From positions 1-64,000 of the forward strand of contig JAUCBJ010005512.1 of the NCBI GenBank assembly GCA_032718475.1: 64,000 nucleotides of DNA, given 5' to 3'. The notes beneath the pieces were generated by a model. It was given only the letters and a program-made list of their open reading frames with translations, was not told the DNA's origin and made no database searches. Shown here piece after piece: positions 48,450-61,400 of this stretch; position 1 is the first letter of the stretch; each line of letters begins with the position of its first letter. The stretch comes from Nemertoderma westbladi. Its lineage: Eukaryota > Xenacoelomorpha > Nemertodermatida > Nemertodermatidae. A program made the translations under genes and the position numbers.

Positions 48450-48682
48450 GTAAATAAACTCATAGAGATAATTGGAATTCCTTTAGTCTTTAACATTTTT
48501 TCAATCAAATTATTATTTACAGTAATATGATGAACTATTGTAATTACGATAACAAAAAAATTAAACTTTCTTCTTCTAAAGAAAACATATATAATAGAAT
48601 TGAGAAAGCACTAATTACCGTAGTTATTCAACGTTATAGACATGTACTTAAAATGACTACAATATTTATTATTATTTGTCAG
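48450..48682 (+). other. Intron 2 of the astacin-like gene
   Basis: 233-bp phase-0 intron from gtaaat to an acceptor with a T-rich tract (ttattatttgtcag). No features within. Confidence 0.6.
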
Positions 48683-48790
48683 GGAGACATCAAATTGTCC
48701 CCGGCGGCGAAAGATATCATTTCAGGATTTAAAAGAGGCACTGTTAGCAACCTCAAGTTGCGATGGACAGATTACGATGACGGCTGCGGA
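48683..48790 (+). CDS. Astacin-like metallopeptidase, exon 3 (propeptide and mature N-terminus)
   Basis: 108-nt, 36-codon exon in phase 0 at both ends (acceptor gtcag|GGA, donor GGA|gttagt). Joined to exon 2 it forms LYQGDIKLSP. In astacins the propeptide carries an FxGD motif whose aspartate occupies the zinc site (the aspartate switch). YQGD fits that position, with Tyr for Phe. The exon continues with a helical stretch (AAKDIISGFKRG) and ends in LRWTDYDDGCG, equivalent to the RW...(I/V)PY start of the mature enzyme. The extra Cys before the PY motif is unusual. The short exon and low intrinsic signal limit certainty. Confidence 0.75.
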
Positions 48791-48890
48791 GTTAGTTTAT
48801 ACATTATAATATTATATTGCCTTTAAAATATCCCCTATTGACCGCCAAGTGCGGCCAATAAAGTAAATTGTAAATTATCCAATCAATCTT

Positions 48891-48941
48891 CCAAAAATGT
48901 GGATAATAATATTATCCACATTTTGGATAATAATATTATCC
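48891..48941. repeat. Nested palindromes
   Basis: A hairpin with 15-bp arms AAAATGTGGATAATA/TATTATCCACATTTT around one central A (48894-48924) overlaps a second short palindrome GGATAATAATATTATCC (48925-48941). It may be a remnant of a small inverted-repeat element. Confidence 0.75.
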
Positions 48942-49389
48942 ACATGCAATAATATTATTGTATACTACAGTATCAACGATGTAGAAGATGCTGTATTCTG
49001 TTGATTATTTATTCTACATGTAGATCAGTAATTATTAATAAATTTAGTATTTAAATGTTTAATACAGTACAGTAGTAGGATTTTTGCTCCGGTAGCGGAT
49101 AACGTTATGGGACACCAGGGAAACTTGGGGGTCCTGGAATAAACAATTATTATTATTATTATAGTAGCTAGTTGAATCGAATTTTTGGTTTGATTATTTG
49201 ATTAACATTCTGAAATATCATCTTCACTGGTGTGTATGACTTCTGCTATTTGGGATCATAGATCCGAAAGTCAGGTGAAAACCGTCGGATACGTAAGGGA
49301 AAGTATGGGCAGCATTGAATAATCTGTCCAGGATTTGATAGTCCCATAGAATAAAATGGAACCTCAAGGATTGATTATTTATGGCAGCA

Positions 49390-49655
49390 GTAATACCATA
49401 TGGGAGATGCTGGGTTCTACAGTAACTTCAGAGGACAACAAATCTCTGGATGGCACTTATACAAGGCAAGAATGCTGCGCCGGGTTCATTGTATCAAGTA
49501 CAATGAGCATATCTCCAATCAGACTCTATACAACATTGGATGTGTTTCATTAGTCTTCCCTAGCATGACACTTGAACATAACCGCCTCCGCTTTGCAGGA
49601 CATTGGTTTAGCCGTGAGGACCAGTCAGTGCATAATCTTGTGCTTTGGCTGTTAA
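49390..49655 (+). pseudogene. LINE reverse transcriptase C-terminal fragment
   Basis: Fragment whose translation includes RMLRRVHCIKYNEHIS and MTLEHNRLRFAGHWFSREDQ. The latter is the terminal signature of RTE-like LINEs and is closest to the minus-strand relic at 10795-12125. It lacks the RT core and is interrupted. Confidence 0.7.
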
Positions 49656-50991
49656 ATTTATTAAATTTTATTTCATGTGGTGAAATTGAAAGAGCATCTA
49701 AGTAAAAAATATTTGCACGAAATTTGAGCAAAATTCATTCATACACTCAAAAGTTATTGCATCTTTAGCATCTGCAAGGTGTAAGCCTAGGGCCTGCTAC
49801 TCCAAAATAGTACTCAATATCAAATATTGGTTTCGGCTCACTAGTTACTTAATAAATATTTCAGAACATTAAATTATTTAACATTGAGTAAGGCAGCATC
49901 ATCAGGGGTTGAAGAGTACAGTAATTTGAATCGCATTAACTATGGAAGCAATATAGGCCTAATAAAATACTGCAGTTGAAAATTTATTGTAACCCTATTT
50001 TGTTCTATATTTTACAGTATTTAAGAATTGCCAAATTATGAATACAATTACCTATTACGTGCGAAATAAACATGAACATATTTTTTTCAATCTGGATATG
50101 TTTGTTGCCGTCAATCCTGGATCCTCATGGATGGACGCCGATGTAAGTCCTGAGGAATCGCACCAAATCCCCAAGCCAGCCAACAAGCAAGTCATACACC
50201 AGCCAACAACGGTGGCTGGTGTAATGGGACTACCCGACTAGCCACCGACTACTTGATTAACTATTTTAATTAATCGCGTCAATTTATTAATTTGTAGTGA
50301 ATTGTTTGATAATAATAATAATAATAATAATAAAAGCACTAGTCACAGGTATTATTGGGTGTGGGGGGATCTTGATACCGGTATGTCATGCAGGTCACAA
50401 AAAGAAAGTAAATGTTGGTTCAATATCAAATTTATTCTTCCGAACACTACCGAAGTTACCACCGGTTACACCAATGAACTTCCTATAAGTAATCTGATAA
50501 TAAATATATGGGCTTCCCCACAACAATAATAACTCCAAATATTCATAAGAGTTAATAAACTTACGGTATAAATGACAGATAAGGATTTTACTTTATAGGA
50601 CTACTGACTTTACTTTATAAGATTTTAACCACCCCAACTAAATTTGATACCCCGTCTTTCCGGTCTGTGTCAGTCGTGTCGGGCGAGGGTAGCCCGCTTC
50701 TTTCACGTTCCGAGTCCCTTTCAGGCTCGTAGTATCCCTCCCTGGCCTAATGGCCGAATTATTTACCGTACTTGCAGTACCTTTTTAGAAAATATACAGT
50801 AGTTCTTAAGTAATGAATTGGGAGGTGTTATACAGTATCTGATATACAATATGTAGGCCTACAACAAACTGCAATAAGTAATATTTTATGAGTAAAACAT
50901 GTGGATAGACCACAATTAATTTTGTCGAAAGACTATATTATAATAATTAATAACAATGATAATTCATTCACGTCCATAACTTCTCTCCTAG

Positions 50992-51156
50992 AACTACCAA
51001 ATCCCTTACACCATATCAACTTCCAACAAAGATCTCCATTCTGCCGTTGATGCCGCTAAGGCCTGGTTCGCCGCTAACACCTGCATCACACTGGTACCCC
51101 GATCTAATCAACGGAATTACATTAAAGTTGTTCTGAAAAGCGGATGCTGGTCTCAG
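50992..51156 (+). CDS. Astacin-like metallopeptidase, exon 4 (start of catalytic domain)
   Basis: 165-nt, 55-codon exon, phase 0 at both ends (acceptor ctcctag|AAC, donor CAG|gttggg). The sequence runs NYQIPYTISTSN, then a helix (DLHSAVDAAKAWFAANT), TCITLVPRSNQRNYIKVV and KSGCWSQ. These match astacin landmarks in order: IPY, the TCI.FVPR strand, the (D/N)Y strand and GCWS. The next residues in the family are V-G, then the zinc site HExxHxxGxxH, which is not found before the window ends. If the donor were skipped, translation would stop six codons later (VGPTP then stop). Four exons give 168 residues, so more than half the enzyme is missing from view. Confidence 0.87.
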
Positions 51157-52035
51157 GTTGGGCCTACGCCGTAGAGTAACTACTGAATTCTTGCATTATT
51201 TATTAGTGTGATATATCGATTCATTAGTCAACTTTTATTGTAATGGTCTCACTTACTTTCGCATATTTCACACAACAACTTTTGCTGCACACGCTAACTG
51301 CATATCGAAATCTTATATTTTTATCAGAGAATCATTCATTTTCTGTGCGTATGATATTTATGCCTAACTCATGTTGTATACCACCGTGAACCTTGTTTAT
51401 ATGTTGCCTAGCAGCAGTTGTGGTAGTGCTGAACTCTTATTGGTAACTACCAGTACAGGTATTCTTGTGTCCTATTGGCTGTTCTATTTTTGCAGTATTG
51501 CTTGTTTATATAGTCGATGTTCATCCCATTACTCTCAGGCATAACCTAACACCATATTAAGCCTGTTGCGAGTAATGTAACTTGCAGGACTCGTGATATG
51601 TCACCTTGCTGCATGCATTGTACCTTGCTGTATTACATTATTTACTATTATTACTTTACTATTGTTGATGAAATACAAGACCAGAGATCAAACCAACTCG
51701 ATTTCCACACGGTTAGTGCTGACTGCGCCCTGTCGGTAATAGATTCGGTTCATTTTAGTGCGAGTGTGTGCGTCCATAGTGCTGCAATATTGTTCCCCAA
51801 CTAGTAATTGTCATCTATTAACACTATGTATGTAGCGCGAGTGAACTGTGCGCTTACCACGCACTAAGTCCAACATAGTGTCCTACCTGTAATATATGTA
51901 AGTCACACGTACATTTACTCACCAACAACACAATATAACGGAACGGTTTACACGTAACTGTCACTTTGCTCCCTTGAAGCAGTTTATAAGCGCCGAAACT
52001 ATATACTTACAGTGATTGATTGTACATTCAGGTCA
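51157..52035. other. Start of intron 4, no recognisable feature
   Basis: Sequence between exon 4 and the E2 LTR. I searched it for the HExxH exon in plus-strand frames and saw none. Short open frames are unsupported. Confidence 0.45.
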
Positions 52036-52040
52036 GATAT

Positions 52041-53250
52041 TGTAAAAGCTTTTGTGGGATAACTGATACGTTTGCCTTTGCTGGCCAGTTCCCCCCCAGT
52101 CGCTAGAATACTCTCAAAGGGATTTATAACTAAAATAGTGCAAGCTACCAGCTTATTGGCTGATGTGCTGTGTGGAGATATCTGGGCTCAGTTTAATCGG
52201 CCAACCAGTGTAGGGAGGTTGCCTAAGCCTTGCTGTCCGTGTCGGCCAATAGAATTTGCGTAGGCGTTGATTTCGACCTATCCCAGCGCTACTGAACTGA
52301 ATTTCCTATCTCACTGCTCATCCTCTGTGTTGGACGGGAGCTTCGGGGAATAAGAGTTTTTGGTATACTCGTATAGTGGTAGTAGTCATATGATTTTATA
52401 TGATTCTGTTGTTGTGTTCCCATTTTCGCCATAACACCGGCTTTTGGGAAGAACTCTAGTAAAACTGCTTAAATTATCGAAAGTATAAACTGTTACCTAA
52501 CTAACTCACTCATTAACTAACCTTACTTAACTAATCAATCTTAACTCACTATTAATCATATTGTTTGTACTGTTATTTACCGTCAGTTATTAATTGTACC
52601 TATTTGTTGATGGAAATATTGCTCTTTGGATAATACGGATAAATCACCCAAATTTCCCAATTTTCTTGATACACTACAGGTTAGAGAGACAGGCTATACA
52701 TAACAATTGCGATTTATATTAATGTGGTGTGTATTGAATCTAATGTTATTTAGCAGACCCTACATGAGTCAATTACTGCTCTCTTTATGTGTGATCAAAT
52801 ATACTGACGGTCGGCAGAATAGTGTGCATGATTGTGATTGGTAACAAAGTATTTCCTAAAGAATACGCTTTATACTTTAATCATAAGCAGTATCGTTGCG
52901 TTTAGTATAAGTCCTAGTTCTGTTTAAATAGATAGAGCGCCACGTCCTAAAGGAACTGTTAATATTTCCCGAAAGCCAATAATATCTGTCAGAGATTAAT
53001 TATTAACGATCTATCGAATAATACAGTAGGTATACACTGCAACCTTACACTGCAATAATAAAATTTAAGCATCCGAATTCAGCCTCCCGGGTGTAGATCC
53101 ATCGGGTGAATGATCGCGCATGGGCTGACTTCGGCTAATGTTTTGCGTATTAGCATAAAATATTGTCGTATGCTAAAGGTGTTTTAATTAACTAAAAGAC
53201 ATATAAATTTTGGCAGGTTAAACTGCTAAAGGTCTTCAAAAGCGCGAACA
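52041..53250 (+). repeat. E2 5' LTR
   Basis: 1210 bp, TGTAAAAGC...GCGCGAACA. It is clearly homologous to the E1 LTRs but diverged, with conserved islands such as 'gagcgccacgtcctaaagga' near 52937, so E2 belongs to a different subfamily. Confidence 0.9.
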
Positions 53251-55408
53251 GTAACAGTTTATAATCTTATTGCAGTAGGCAATAAGGTTGCAAAATACCG
53301 TAGTGACTGGTAAAACTGAACCGGTACTTCTGTAGGTCAGTAGGCCTAACTGTCATCACCGGTACCGGTACTGCTGTACAAGTACATTTAGTATTATTCG
53401 ATTTTGATTATTGTATACCGGTAGGCTGTTTAAGAGATTAGGGACTGTACACCCCTTGTTTCTTTTGGAGCTTACTTATTTCTGTCTGTTTTATTTCCTA
53501 GTAAGTTAATATTGAGCTGAAGACGTGTAAGTCTGCTCAGATTGTTCAAATAATTGTAGGCTGAACTGCTGTCTGACTGTGTTGAGTTTGGAGAGATTAC
53601 GGCGTGTGTAGAGTTTGTCTGATCAAGTGCCGTTAGTAAGTTGGGGCAGCCATATGCGGTAAGGTCAATCCCCTCTTAAAGAATAAGTCGTACTACCGTG
53701 TTAGAACGCATACTAACTAACAGTTTCAGAATCTGCATATACTGTAGTTTATTTAGGCTTGATTGTAGTCTGCCAGTGTTTTAGCCTGTGTTTGTTTGTG
53801 TGGTCTGTTCAGGTACCGTAATAGTTATTACTCAGATATTTTGTAGGCTAGATTGTTGTCTAGCTATTCTTAGGCCTGAAGGGATTGCTGCGTGTGTAGA
53901 GTTGGTCTGATAAAGTGCCGTTAGTAAGTTGGGGCAGCCATATGCGGTAAGGTCAATCCCCTCTTAAAGAATAAGTCGTACTACCGTGCTAGAACGCATA
54001 CTAACTAACAGTTTCAGAATCTGCACATACTGTAGTTTGTTTAGGCTTGATAGTAGTCTGCCAGCGTTTAGTTTGTATTTTATTTGAGTATTCTGTACGG
54101 GTAGCGTAATATTTATTATTCAGAGTTTATGCGATTATTCGCAACATTCATGTCCCCAAGTTTATTCCTACAGTAATTGTGCTTGTTATACATACCGTTA
54201 TAGTTAAATTAACCTCGGTACTACACGGGCTGCTTGGCGTAGGACAAGACTGGTGACTTTGTGCTTCGGTCACTCCAGCAGATGCCGTGGTTCTTTTAAC
54301 TGTTCAAGTATATTTAACTACTGATTATTTGTTATACCGGTACTTGTACCTAATTTAGGGTTTAGTGTACAGTGCTTTCCGAAGTAATTAGTGTAGGCAG
54401 TATATTTGTGTTGTAAAGTGGTTGATAGGCACATTCGTTAGCTCTATTAGCTTCTGGGTAGGAACAATCCGTGATACATAACGTAGTACCTATAGCGATA
54501 CGGTTATAGGTCATCAGGCGGTGGTATTTTCCTATCTGGACAGTACAATATATTTACTACTACTTATTATTTCAAATACCGTAGTACCCTGTCCGTTGTA
54601 ATAACCAGAAATTCTAACCCTTTGTTAGGCTGGTTTGTAGACTTCCTGTAAAAATTACCCTAAAAATTTCGTACGTAATATTTTGTTGTGTTTAATTAGA
54701 GAATTAATTTCACCAGTATAGTAAGTAATTTGTAGTATTAAGTAACTTAGGTAAATTAGAATTATCAGTTTTAGTGTCAAATAAATAGCACTTCACTGAG
54801 AGCGCACAGCTTCTGTGTAGTGACTCCCCCAGAAATAATAACATTTATTTCAAATATTGAAAAAAAAAACCCATTTAAACGGGTATATAACTATTATAAA
54901 TCAAATCAAACGATTTATAAATAGTAGGCCTGCCATACAACAACTAGGTAACACTATCAGTTGGACTACTGCTTAAATAACGGTAATAAAGTAAGTTAAA
55001 GTAACTAAGTAACCCTAAAATATTCAGGAATTCAATTATTCTAAAAATAATTTACATACCGGTACTTACCATAGGCTTATTATATTTATTTCTATAAATT
55101 TGAGCTGAAATCATACCGGTACTCTGTAATTAATTCTAGTTCATAATTATACTTATATATACTATAAGTGTAAGCTGTATACCGGTATTCAAGATAGGCC
55201 TATTATATATTCATATATATCTGTGTTAAATTTATATACCGGTACTCTGTGACAAACCTAGTTTACAATACTTATATATATTATAAGTGCATACCGGTAT
55301 TCTAATATACTGCAATAAATTACCGGTACTAGGCCAGTGGTCATACTGAATTACTAGACTTGCTTTAACTGTAACTATAGCAGTAAGCCTTCAACTGTAT
55401 AGCTAAAC
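53251..55408 (+). other. E2 5' leader (noncoding) with internal duplications
   Basis: 2158 nt. It has the same two internal duplications as E1: a block containing 'gccgttagtaagttggggca' twice, 288 bp apart (about 53630 and 53918), and an ATACCGGTA-rich ~120-bp pair (about 55060-55310). No clear primer-binding site was identified. Confidence 0.75.
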
Positions 55409-58400
55409 ATGTCTGACACTCAGCAAAACCTGTCAGACAGTCTGATCGATACAACTATCTGTGATTCAGATAGGAGTTATAAACAGTTTACTGCTAATCA
55501 AATGCAGATGATGAGAAAATCTACTCCCAAGCGCCAGGGATACACATCCTCAGAGGAAGGCGAGACCACCGATCCTGAAGGCGGAGGAAATAGATCTCAT
55601 CTAAGTAGGCGTAGAAAAACATATTACCGTCGCAAATTGCCTGATTTGCCCCCAGCTGTTAAAAGACAGCTAACTAGCACAGACTTAGGTAGTGCAGAAC
55701 CCATAGAACAATTCATCCAGGTCAAAAGACTCCCTACTATAGTCGATGAACCTGAAATAATTAGGCCTGTTGTTCCCAAGGTCACTTCTGTGCTAGAGAC
55801 CCCTGCACTTCCAGAGCTTAACTCTAAATTCCCTTTACATAGTACTACACTGCCTGTACCCGGTGGAACAGTCCATGCAAATACCCCTGTCCAGATAGCA
55901 GAGAGAGAAATCAATAATTTGTCTCCCGTCGTCCCGCGTCAGCCCGCTACTATGTTGGCGACTCCCGCTTCGGCGGTTGAGTGGGTGGAAGAGGGACGGC
56001 GGGGGATGAATCTCCTGCTGGGACAGATGCAGGAGACTGTCCACCAACTTAAGGGAACAGTGAGGGAAGGTAGAGCAGAGTTGCAAGAGGTGCAGCAAAG
56101 TATCGCACTAGAACGCGACAAATTAGTCAATATACAAAAGGGCATACCAATACCCCCTGTAACATTGTGTCAACCTGTTAGGTCTGAAGTATTACATGCG
56201 CAAGGTGTGGAGCCTACACGCATCTATACTGCTAGTGAAGTAGAAACCCCTATAGCAAACCCTATTAAGGGTGATTATAGACCTGTTATTAATGATATTC
56301 CTTATAGACCTGATAATGATCTGAGAAATTTATATACCGATAATTCGATATTAAATAACACGATGGCCCAAGAAAGCTTTACGCGTCAGATGGCTAGAAC
56401 AGAAGCCCGCCAAGCGGTCAAAGTGGGAGAGATCGTCAAATTCAATGGAGATGAGATGAAATGGTTACCTTTCAACGAATATTACAAAGATAGCATACAG
56501 AATTCTGTACTATCTAACGGAGAGAAACTTAGATTCCTCATCAAGTGTTTGGAAGGACCTCCCAAGTTAATGGCGTTAAAGTTTATTGGACATCCAGAAG
56601 GATTAAGACAAGTTTGGGATACATTAAACATCAGGTATGGTAACAAGGATAACATAGCTAAGTATTTGTATGCAAAATTAGTAGCTCCCCGACACTTCCT
56701 TAGTAGTGGGATTATAGAGTTTTCCGATGAAATTCAAGAGATCTGTAGACAACTGGACTGGTTAGGTAAGTCGCACGAATATCAGAGTTCCATGGTTATT
56801 GGAGCCGTAGTCTCTACTTTACCAAAGGGTGGAGTATGTACACGCTGGGACAAGAAAGTGTTGTACATGAATGAACAACAACGACGAAGTCCTACCATGG
56901 CTGATCTCATGTCTTTCTTAGATGGTGAAGTCAAACTACAACTCATCAAGCAGTCCAGAGAGAAAACATCGGAAAATAAGGTAAGTGAGAAACCCACTTC
57001 TAGGAGAAGAGTAACACCGGTGTGTTACACTGACGATGGCGAAAGCCAAGTTTCCCAAGAAGAAGACAGCGGGAAAGACACCGAACGATCTTATTATATT
57101 GACAAAACCTCCAAGGACGTAAGTAAATACAAAGCTCGAACCAACAATAGGAGAGAACAGGTTACTAAGACCCCTCCTCAGTCTCCTAGCAGAATGCGCG
57201 GAAGAAAGCCCGAAGAAAGAACGAGAGTGCATCAGACTACCCAAGGTAAAGTAAGTAACATAAAACCTAACTGTGCGCTGTGCGACGGGACCCACCGTTT
57301 GAGTGCGTGTGCGGAATTTCTAAAGAAATCCCTTGTAGACAGACGTACAGTTGTGTGGGACAAGCGGTTATGCTATAATTGCCTCAGACCAGGACACCAA
57401 CGGCGAACCTGTTACTCCGACATAAAGTGTGAAAAGTGTGGTGCGAAACATCACATCTTGTTACATAGTGAGTTCGAACGAGACAAGCCGAGTCAGGTAA
57501 GTGAGTCCGAACTACATGTCCAATTCAGTGATGTAAACGACACTGATCAGGAGTCTGAGATGGAAGGATTCTATACTGACGAATTCTCCGACGCCAATGA
57601 ATCCTGTTATCTAATAAACACCACGGTGTATCGAGCACTTACTTACGAAAAGGACATCAACGAGGAGTTTCCCCCTACTACTTTTACCAAACAATCATCT
57701 TGGAAAGCTCCAACTTCCAACGTAGGAATCAGAGAATTTCCTGTAGTTCAGGTAAGAGTTCACGGTATTAACAAAAGCTACATAGTGAACGCCCTACTTG
57801 ACTCAGGCAGCACAGGAACATTCATCGATCAAGAGTTAGCCGAAGATATCTTTGCTGGACAACCCAAGTTCCGGACTAAATTGAATATGTCAGGAATTAT
57901 GCAGGTTTGGAAATCTACCCTGACGGCAGATTACTATGTAGGTGTGTTGTCTACCCCCCAGGATAAGTTAGGAACACAAGGTGTAAGGTCAGTAAAAATG
58001 GTGGCTATAAAGAACTTCGCTACTACCCAAGCAGACCTTTATAATTGGGACGAGGATGAGAGCATCCAACATCTTAAGATACCTCGATTCCAGACAGATT
58101 ATCCTGGAGTGCAAATACTCATCGGCCAAAACGCACACGAAGCGCTTGAGACATTGGAGAAACGGCCTGCTCAACCACAGCCACTGCAAACTTATGCGGT
58201 AAGAACTAGAGTAGGTTGGTACTTTACTGGCCCTTCCCGTAGAACTCTAGAAGAGAGAATGCCCCACGAACAAATATATCAGGTAAGTGATTGGGAAGAG
58301 GAAAGCAGTGAGGTGGACGAACTAACTGAGGGAACACCATACTCCTCGGATAACGACGACATCTACCAACTCTTCGAAGAAGAGAACACAATTGACCTAC

Positions 58401-61400
58401 TTACCGAAAACCAAACTTGGAAAAACCAAACGAACCTATGTCAACTGATTCGCCCAACGGAATCCACTATTTATAATGACGAACTTAATGACGAGGTAGA
58501 GCGCTACAACGCTAGAACTCGGGACGAACTCGCCGTACGATTCTTTACCCAAGAATTGGTAGAACCCAATTCATACGACAAAGCCCTGTCGATAGAAGAA
58601 GAAAGAGCCAAGCAAATCCAGGAAACAACCACACGTTTTTTAAAAGATCAAGGTAGATATGAAATCGGACTACCCTTCCGAAAACGTGAACCCAGATTTA
58701 TAAATAACAGACCCTTGGCTGAGAAAAGAATCAATCAATTACATCGACGTCTTACGGCAAACGCTTCAGCTAAGGAAATGTACCAAACTCAGTTGAAGAA
58801 ATTTATCACAAAGGGATATGCGGAGCGAGTACCGGAAGGAACTCCAATAACTGAAAGGACTTATTATCTAACACATCATTATGTTCCCAAACCCGGTAAA
58901 CCCCATGAAGTACGGGTCGTATTTGATGGCTCCGCCCTATATATGGGCCAATCCCTTAATTCCGAGTTGTTACCAGGACCCAACTTGCTCCAATCTTTGT
59001 TGGGGATACTGTTGAGATTAAGACAATATTCCATCGCGTTCGCCTCCGATATAGAAGGAATGTTCCTACAAGTCAAGGCGTTGGATCGTGATAGAGACAG
59101 CCTAAGATTCCTGTGGTGGCCTGAAGGAGATCTCAACCAGAAACTGGTAGAGTACTGGATGACCATCCAGGCCTTTGGGATTATATCAAGCCCTTCAAAC
59201 GCCTGCTCAGTGGTCCGTACCACTGCGGATGACAACCGGGATGCCTTCTCTAAAGAGGTGATAGATAACATCAAACGAGACATATACATGGACGACAATT
59301 TAAAGTCCCTTCCATCAGTAAAGGAAGCCATTGATGTCGTGAAAGGAACGGTTGAGTGTTTGAAAAGAGGTGGATTTCGATTGACGAAGTTCACCAGCAA
59401 CTCCCGTGAGTTTCTGGAAGCAATATCTGTAGAAGACCGGGGATCAAAAGATCTCGACTTAATACATGACGATCTTCCGGAAACCAAGACGCTTGGCTTG
59501 AAGTGGGACACAGAAAGAGATATCCTGTTTTTTCAATTAAAACAGCGAGATAATCCAGTTCGGACCAAACGGATTTGTTTAAGTATTCTGAGCACTTATT
59601 TCGATCCCTTGGGATTTATTAGCCCAGTTATATTGATTGCTTGGAGTTTAGTCCAACAAATGTGGCTGGAAAACCACTCGTGGGACGATCCACTCAAGGG
59701 AGAACTATTAAAGAAATGGATGAAATGGGAGGATTCGCTACCTGCCATCGAGAACTTTATAATTTCCCGTTCATATTTTGGTCATGTTCTCCCTGCGTAT
59801 TCCTATCAACTCCATGTATTTGGAGATGCCAGCGATATGGGAATCGGTATAGTAACATATCTGCGAGTCGAAACTCCGGATGGAATCAAAGTTGCCTTGG
59901 TTACCTCTAAGGCATTGATTAACAACAAGCTTAAGGTTCCTCGGGCGGAGTTAAAAGCAGCTTTATACGCTACAGCTATCGGACGGAATGTAACAGAACA
60001 GATCGATTATCCACTGGAGAAAACTGTTTATTGGACCGACGCTTTACTTGTATTGGAATATATAACGAATGAAGTCTGTCAGTTCAGCGTCTTTGTTACT
60101 AACAGAGTGGCCATTATTCTTAGTCGCACAACGATAGATCAATGGAGACATTGCCCTGGTACGATTAACCCAGCTGACATCGCCTCCAGAGGAGCAACTC
60201 CACAGGAACTGATAGATACCCCTGACTGGTTGGGTGGACCCGACTTCTTGAGCAAGGAAGAGGATGAATGGCCTCCTCACCTTACTACGGCTGAGATTAG
60301 ACAAGCCAAGGGAGCGGAGAAAGTCAAACCCAAAATTCGGACAAGTAAATCGAAGTTATTTAAACCGACAATCGATTTATCTGTATTACACACTGCCGAA
60401 AACGATACTTCGGATCCACAATCCCTCGCCGCAAACAAATCTGTTGTGGAAATTAGAGACAGAGATTGGAAATCTGAGATACCAGACGTCTCGCAAGGAA
60501 TCTCACCCCTGCTGCAGAGAGCACTGCATCATTACAGTTCCTGGAATCGTCTCTGTAAAGCTATCACATACTTAAAGAGATGTTTTCACCATCATTACTC
60601 CAGGAAGAAGACCACTAGTGATCCTGCTCCGGTAACATCTGCGCAAGTTCATGTTATTAAAGATCTACCTAAGTACAAGATATCAGACCGGTTTCTAAAG
60701 GAGAAGATCAGCTACCAGGAGCATGAAGAAACTAATAAGCAGCTACTGAGACTATTGCAATGCTATGAGGATTCCGATAGGTATTTTCTGCTATTAAGAA
60801 ATCCGCAGATGCGCTTAAGGGATCGCTTCTCTAGCACAATGATAGATGGGTTAATACGTGTTGGAGGAAGGCTGACGAACGCCCCATTGTCCTTTGATAC
60901 TAAATTCCCTATACTCATTAGTAATCTTGAAGTACAAATCAAGATGATTGTAGATGTTCACAGTAAACTGTATCATGCTGGTAGAGAACGAGTTCTTAGC
61001 GAAATTCGAACCCGCTATTATTTTCATAAACCACGTAGAGCTCTGAATCAAGTTCTTAGGAACTGCATACCTTGTAGGAAAGTATTCAGTAGGCCTTTAA
61101 CACAGCGAGAGGCAGAATTACCTAGGGAACGAGTAAGCTTTTATGAACCACCCTTTACTAATACCGGTGTGGATTTATTTGGCCCTATTGAAGTGTATCG
61201 TGCTAGAACTATAATCAAGAGATGGTGTGTAATCTTTGTCTGCATGACTTGTAGAGCTATCCATCTCGATATGGTGAACGATCTATCTACTAACAGCTTC
61301 GTCTTATGTTTACGACGACAGATCGCTCGTTTCGGCACTAGCAATACGATGAGATCCGATAAGGGAACGAACTTCATTGGTGCCAACAACGAAATTCAGG

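Larger units (their letters stand above)
48791..50991 (+). other. Intron 3 of the astacin-like gene (2.2 kb)
   Basis: Phase-0 intron. It contains palindromes (48891-48941), a LINE fragment (49390-49655), ATT and AAT microsatellites (about 49147-49161 and 50309-50333) and otherwise unremarkable AT-rich sequence. Confidence 0.55.

Noticed and set aside
50018-50142. Open stretch with acceptor-like tttacag and donor-like gat|gtaagt between exons 3 and 4, encoding NPGSSWMDAD
   Set aside because: Inserting it between the propeptide/N-terminal exon and the IPYTI exon would break the expected astacin order, and the residues match no astacin segment convincingly. It would also require splicing not needed for the phases to fit.
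58879-59511. 210-codon minus-strand open frame inside E2 pol
   Set aside because: Lies opposite the conserved reverse transcriptase; codon structure follows the sense ORF. No independent signal.
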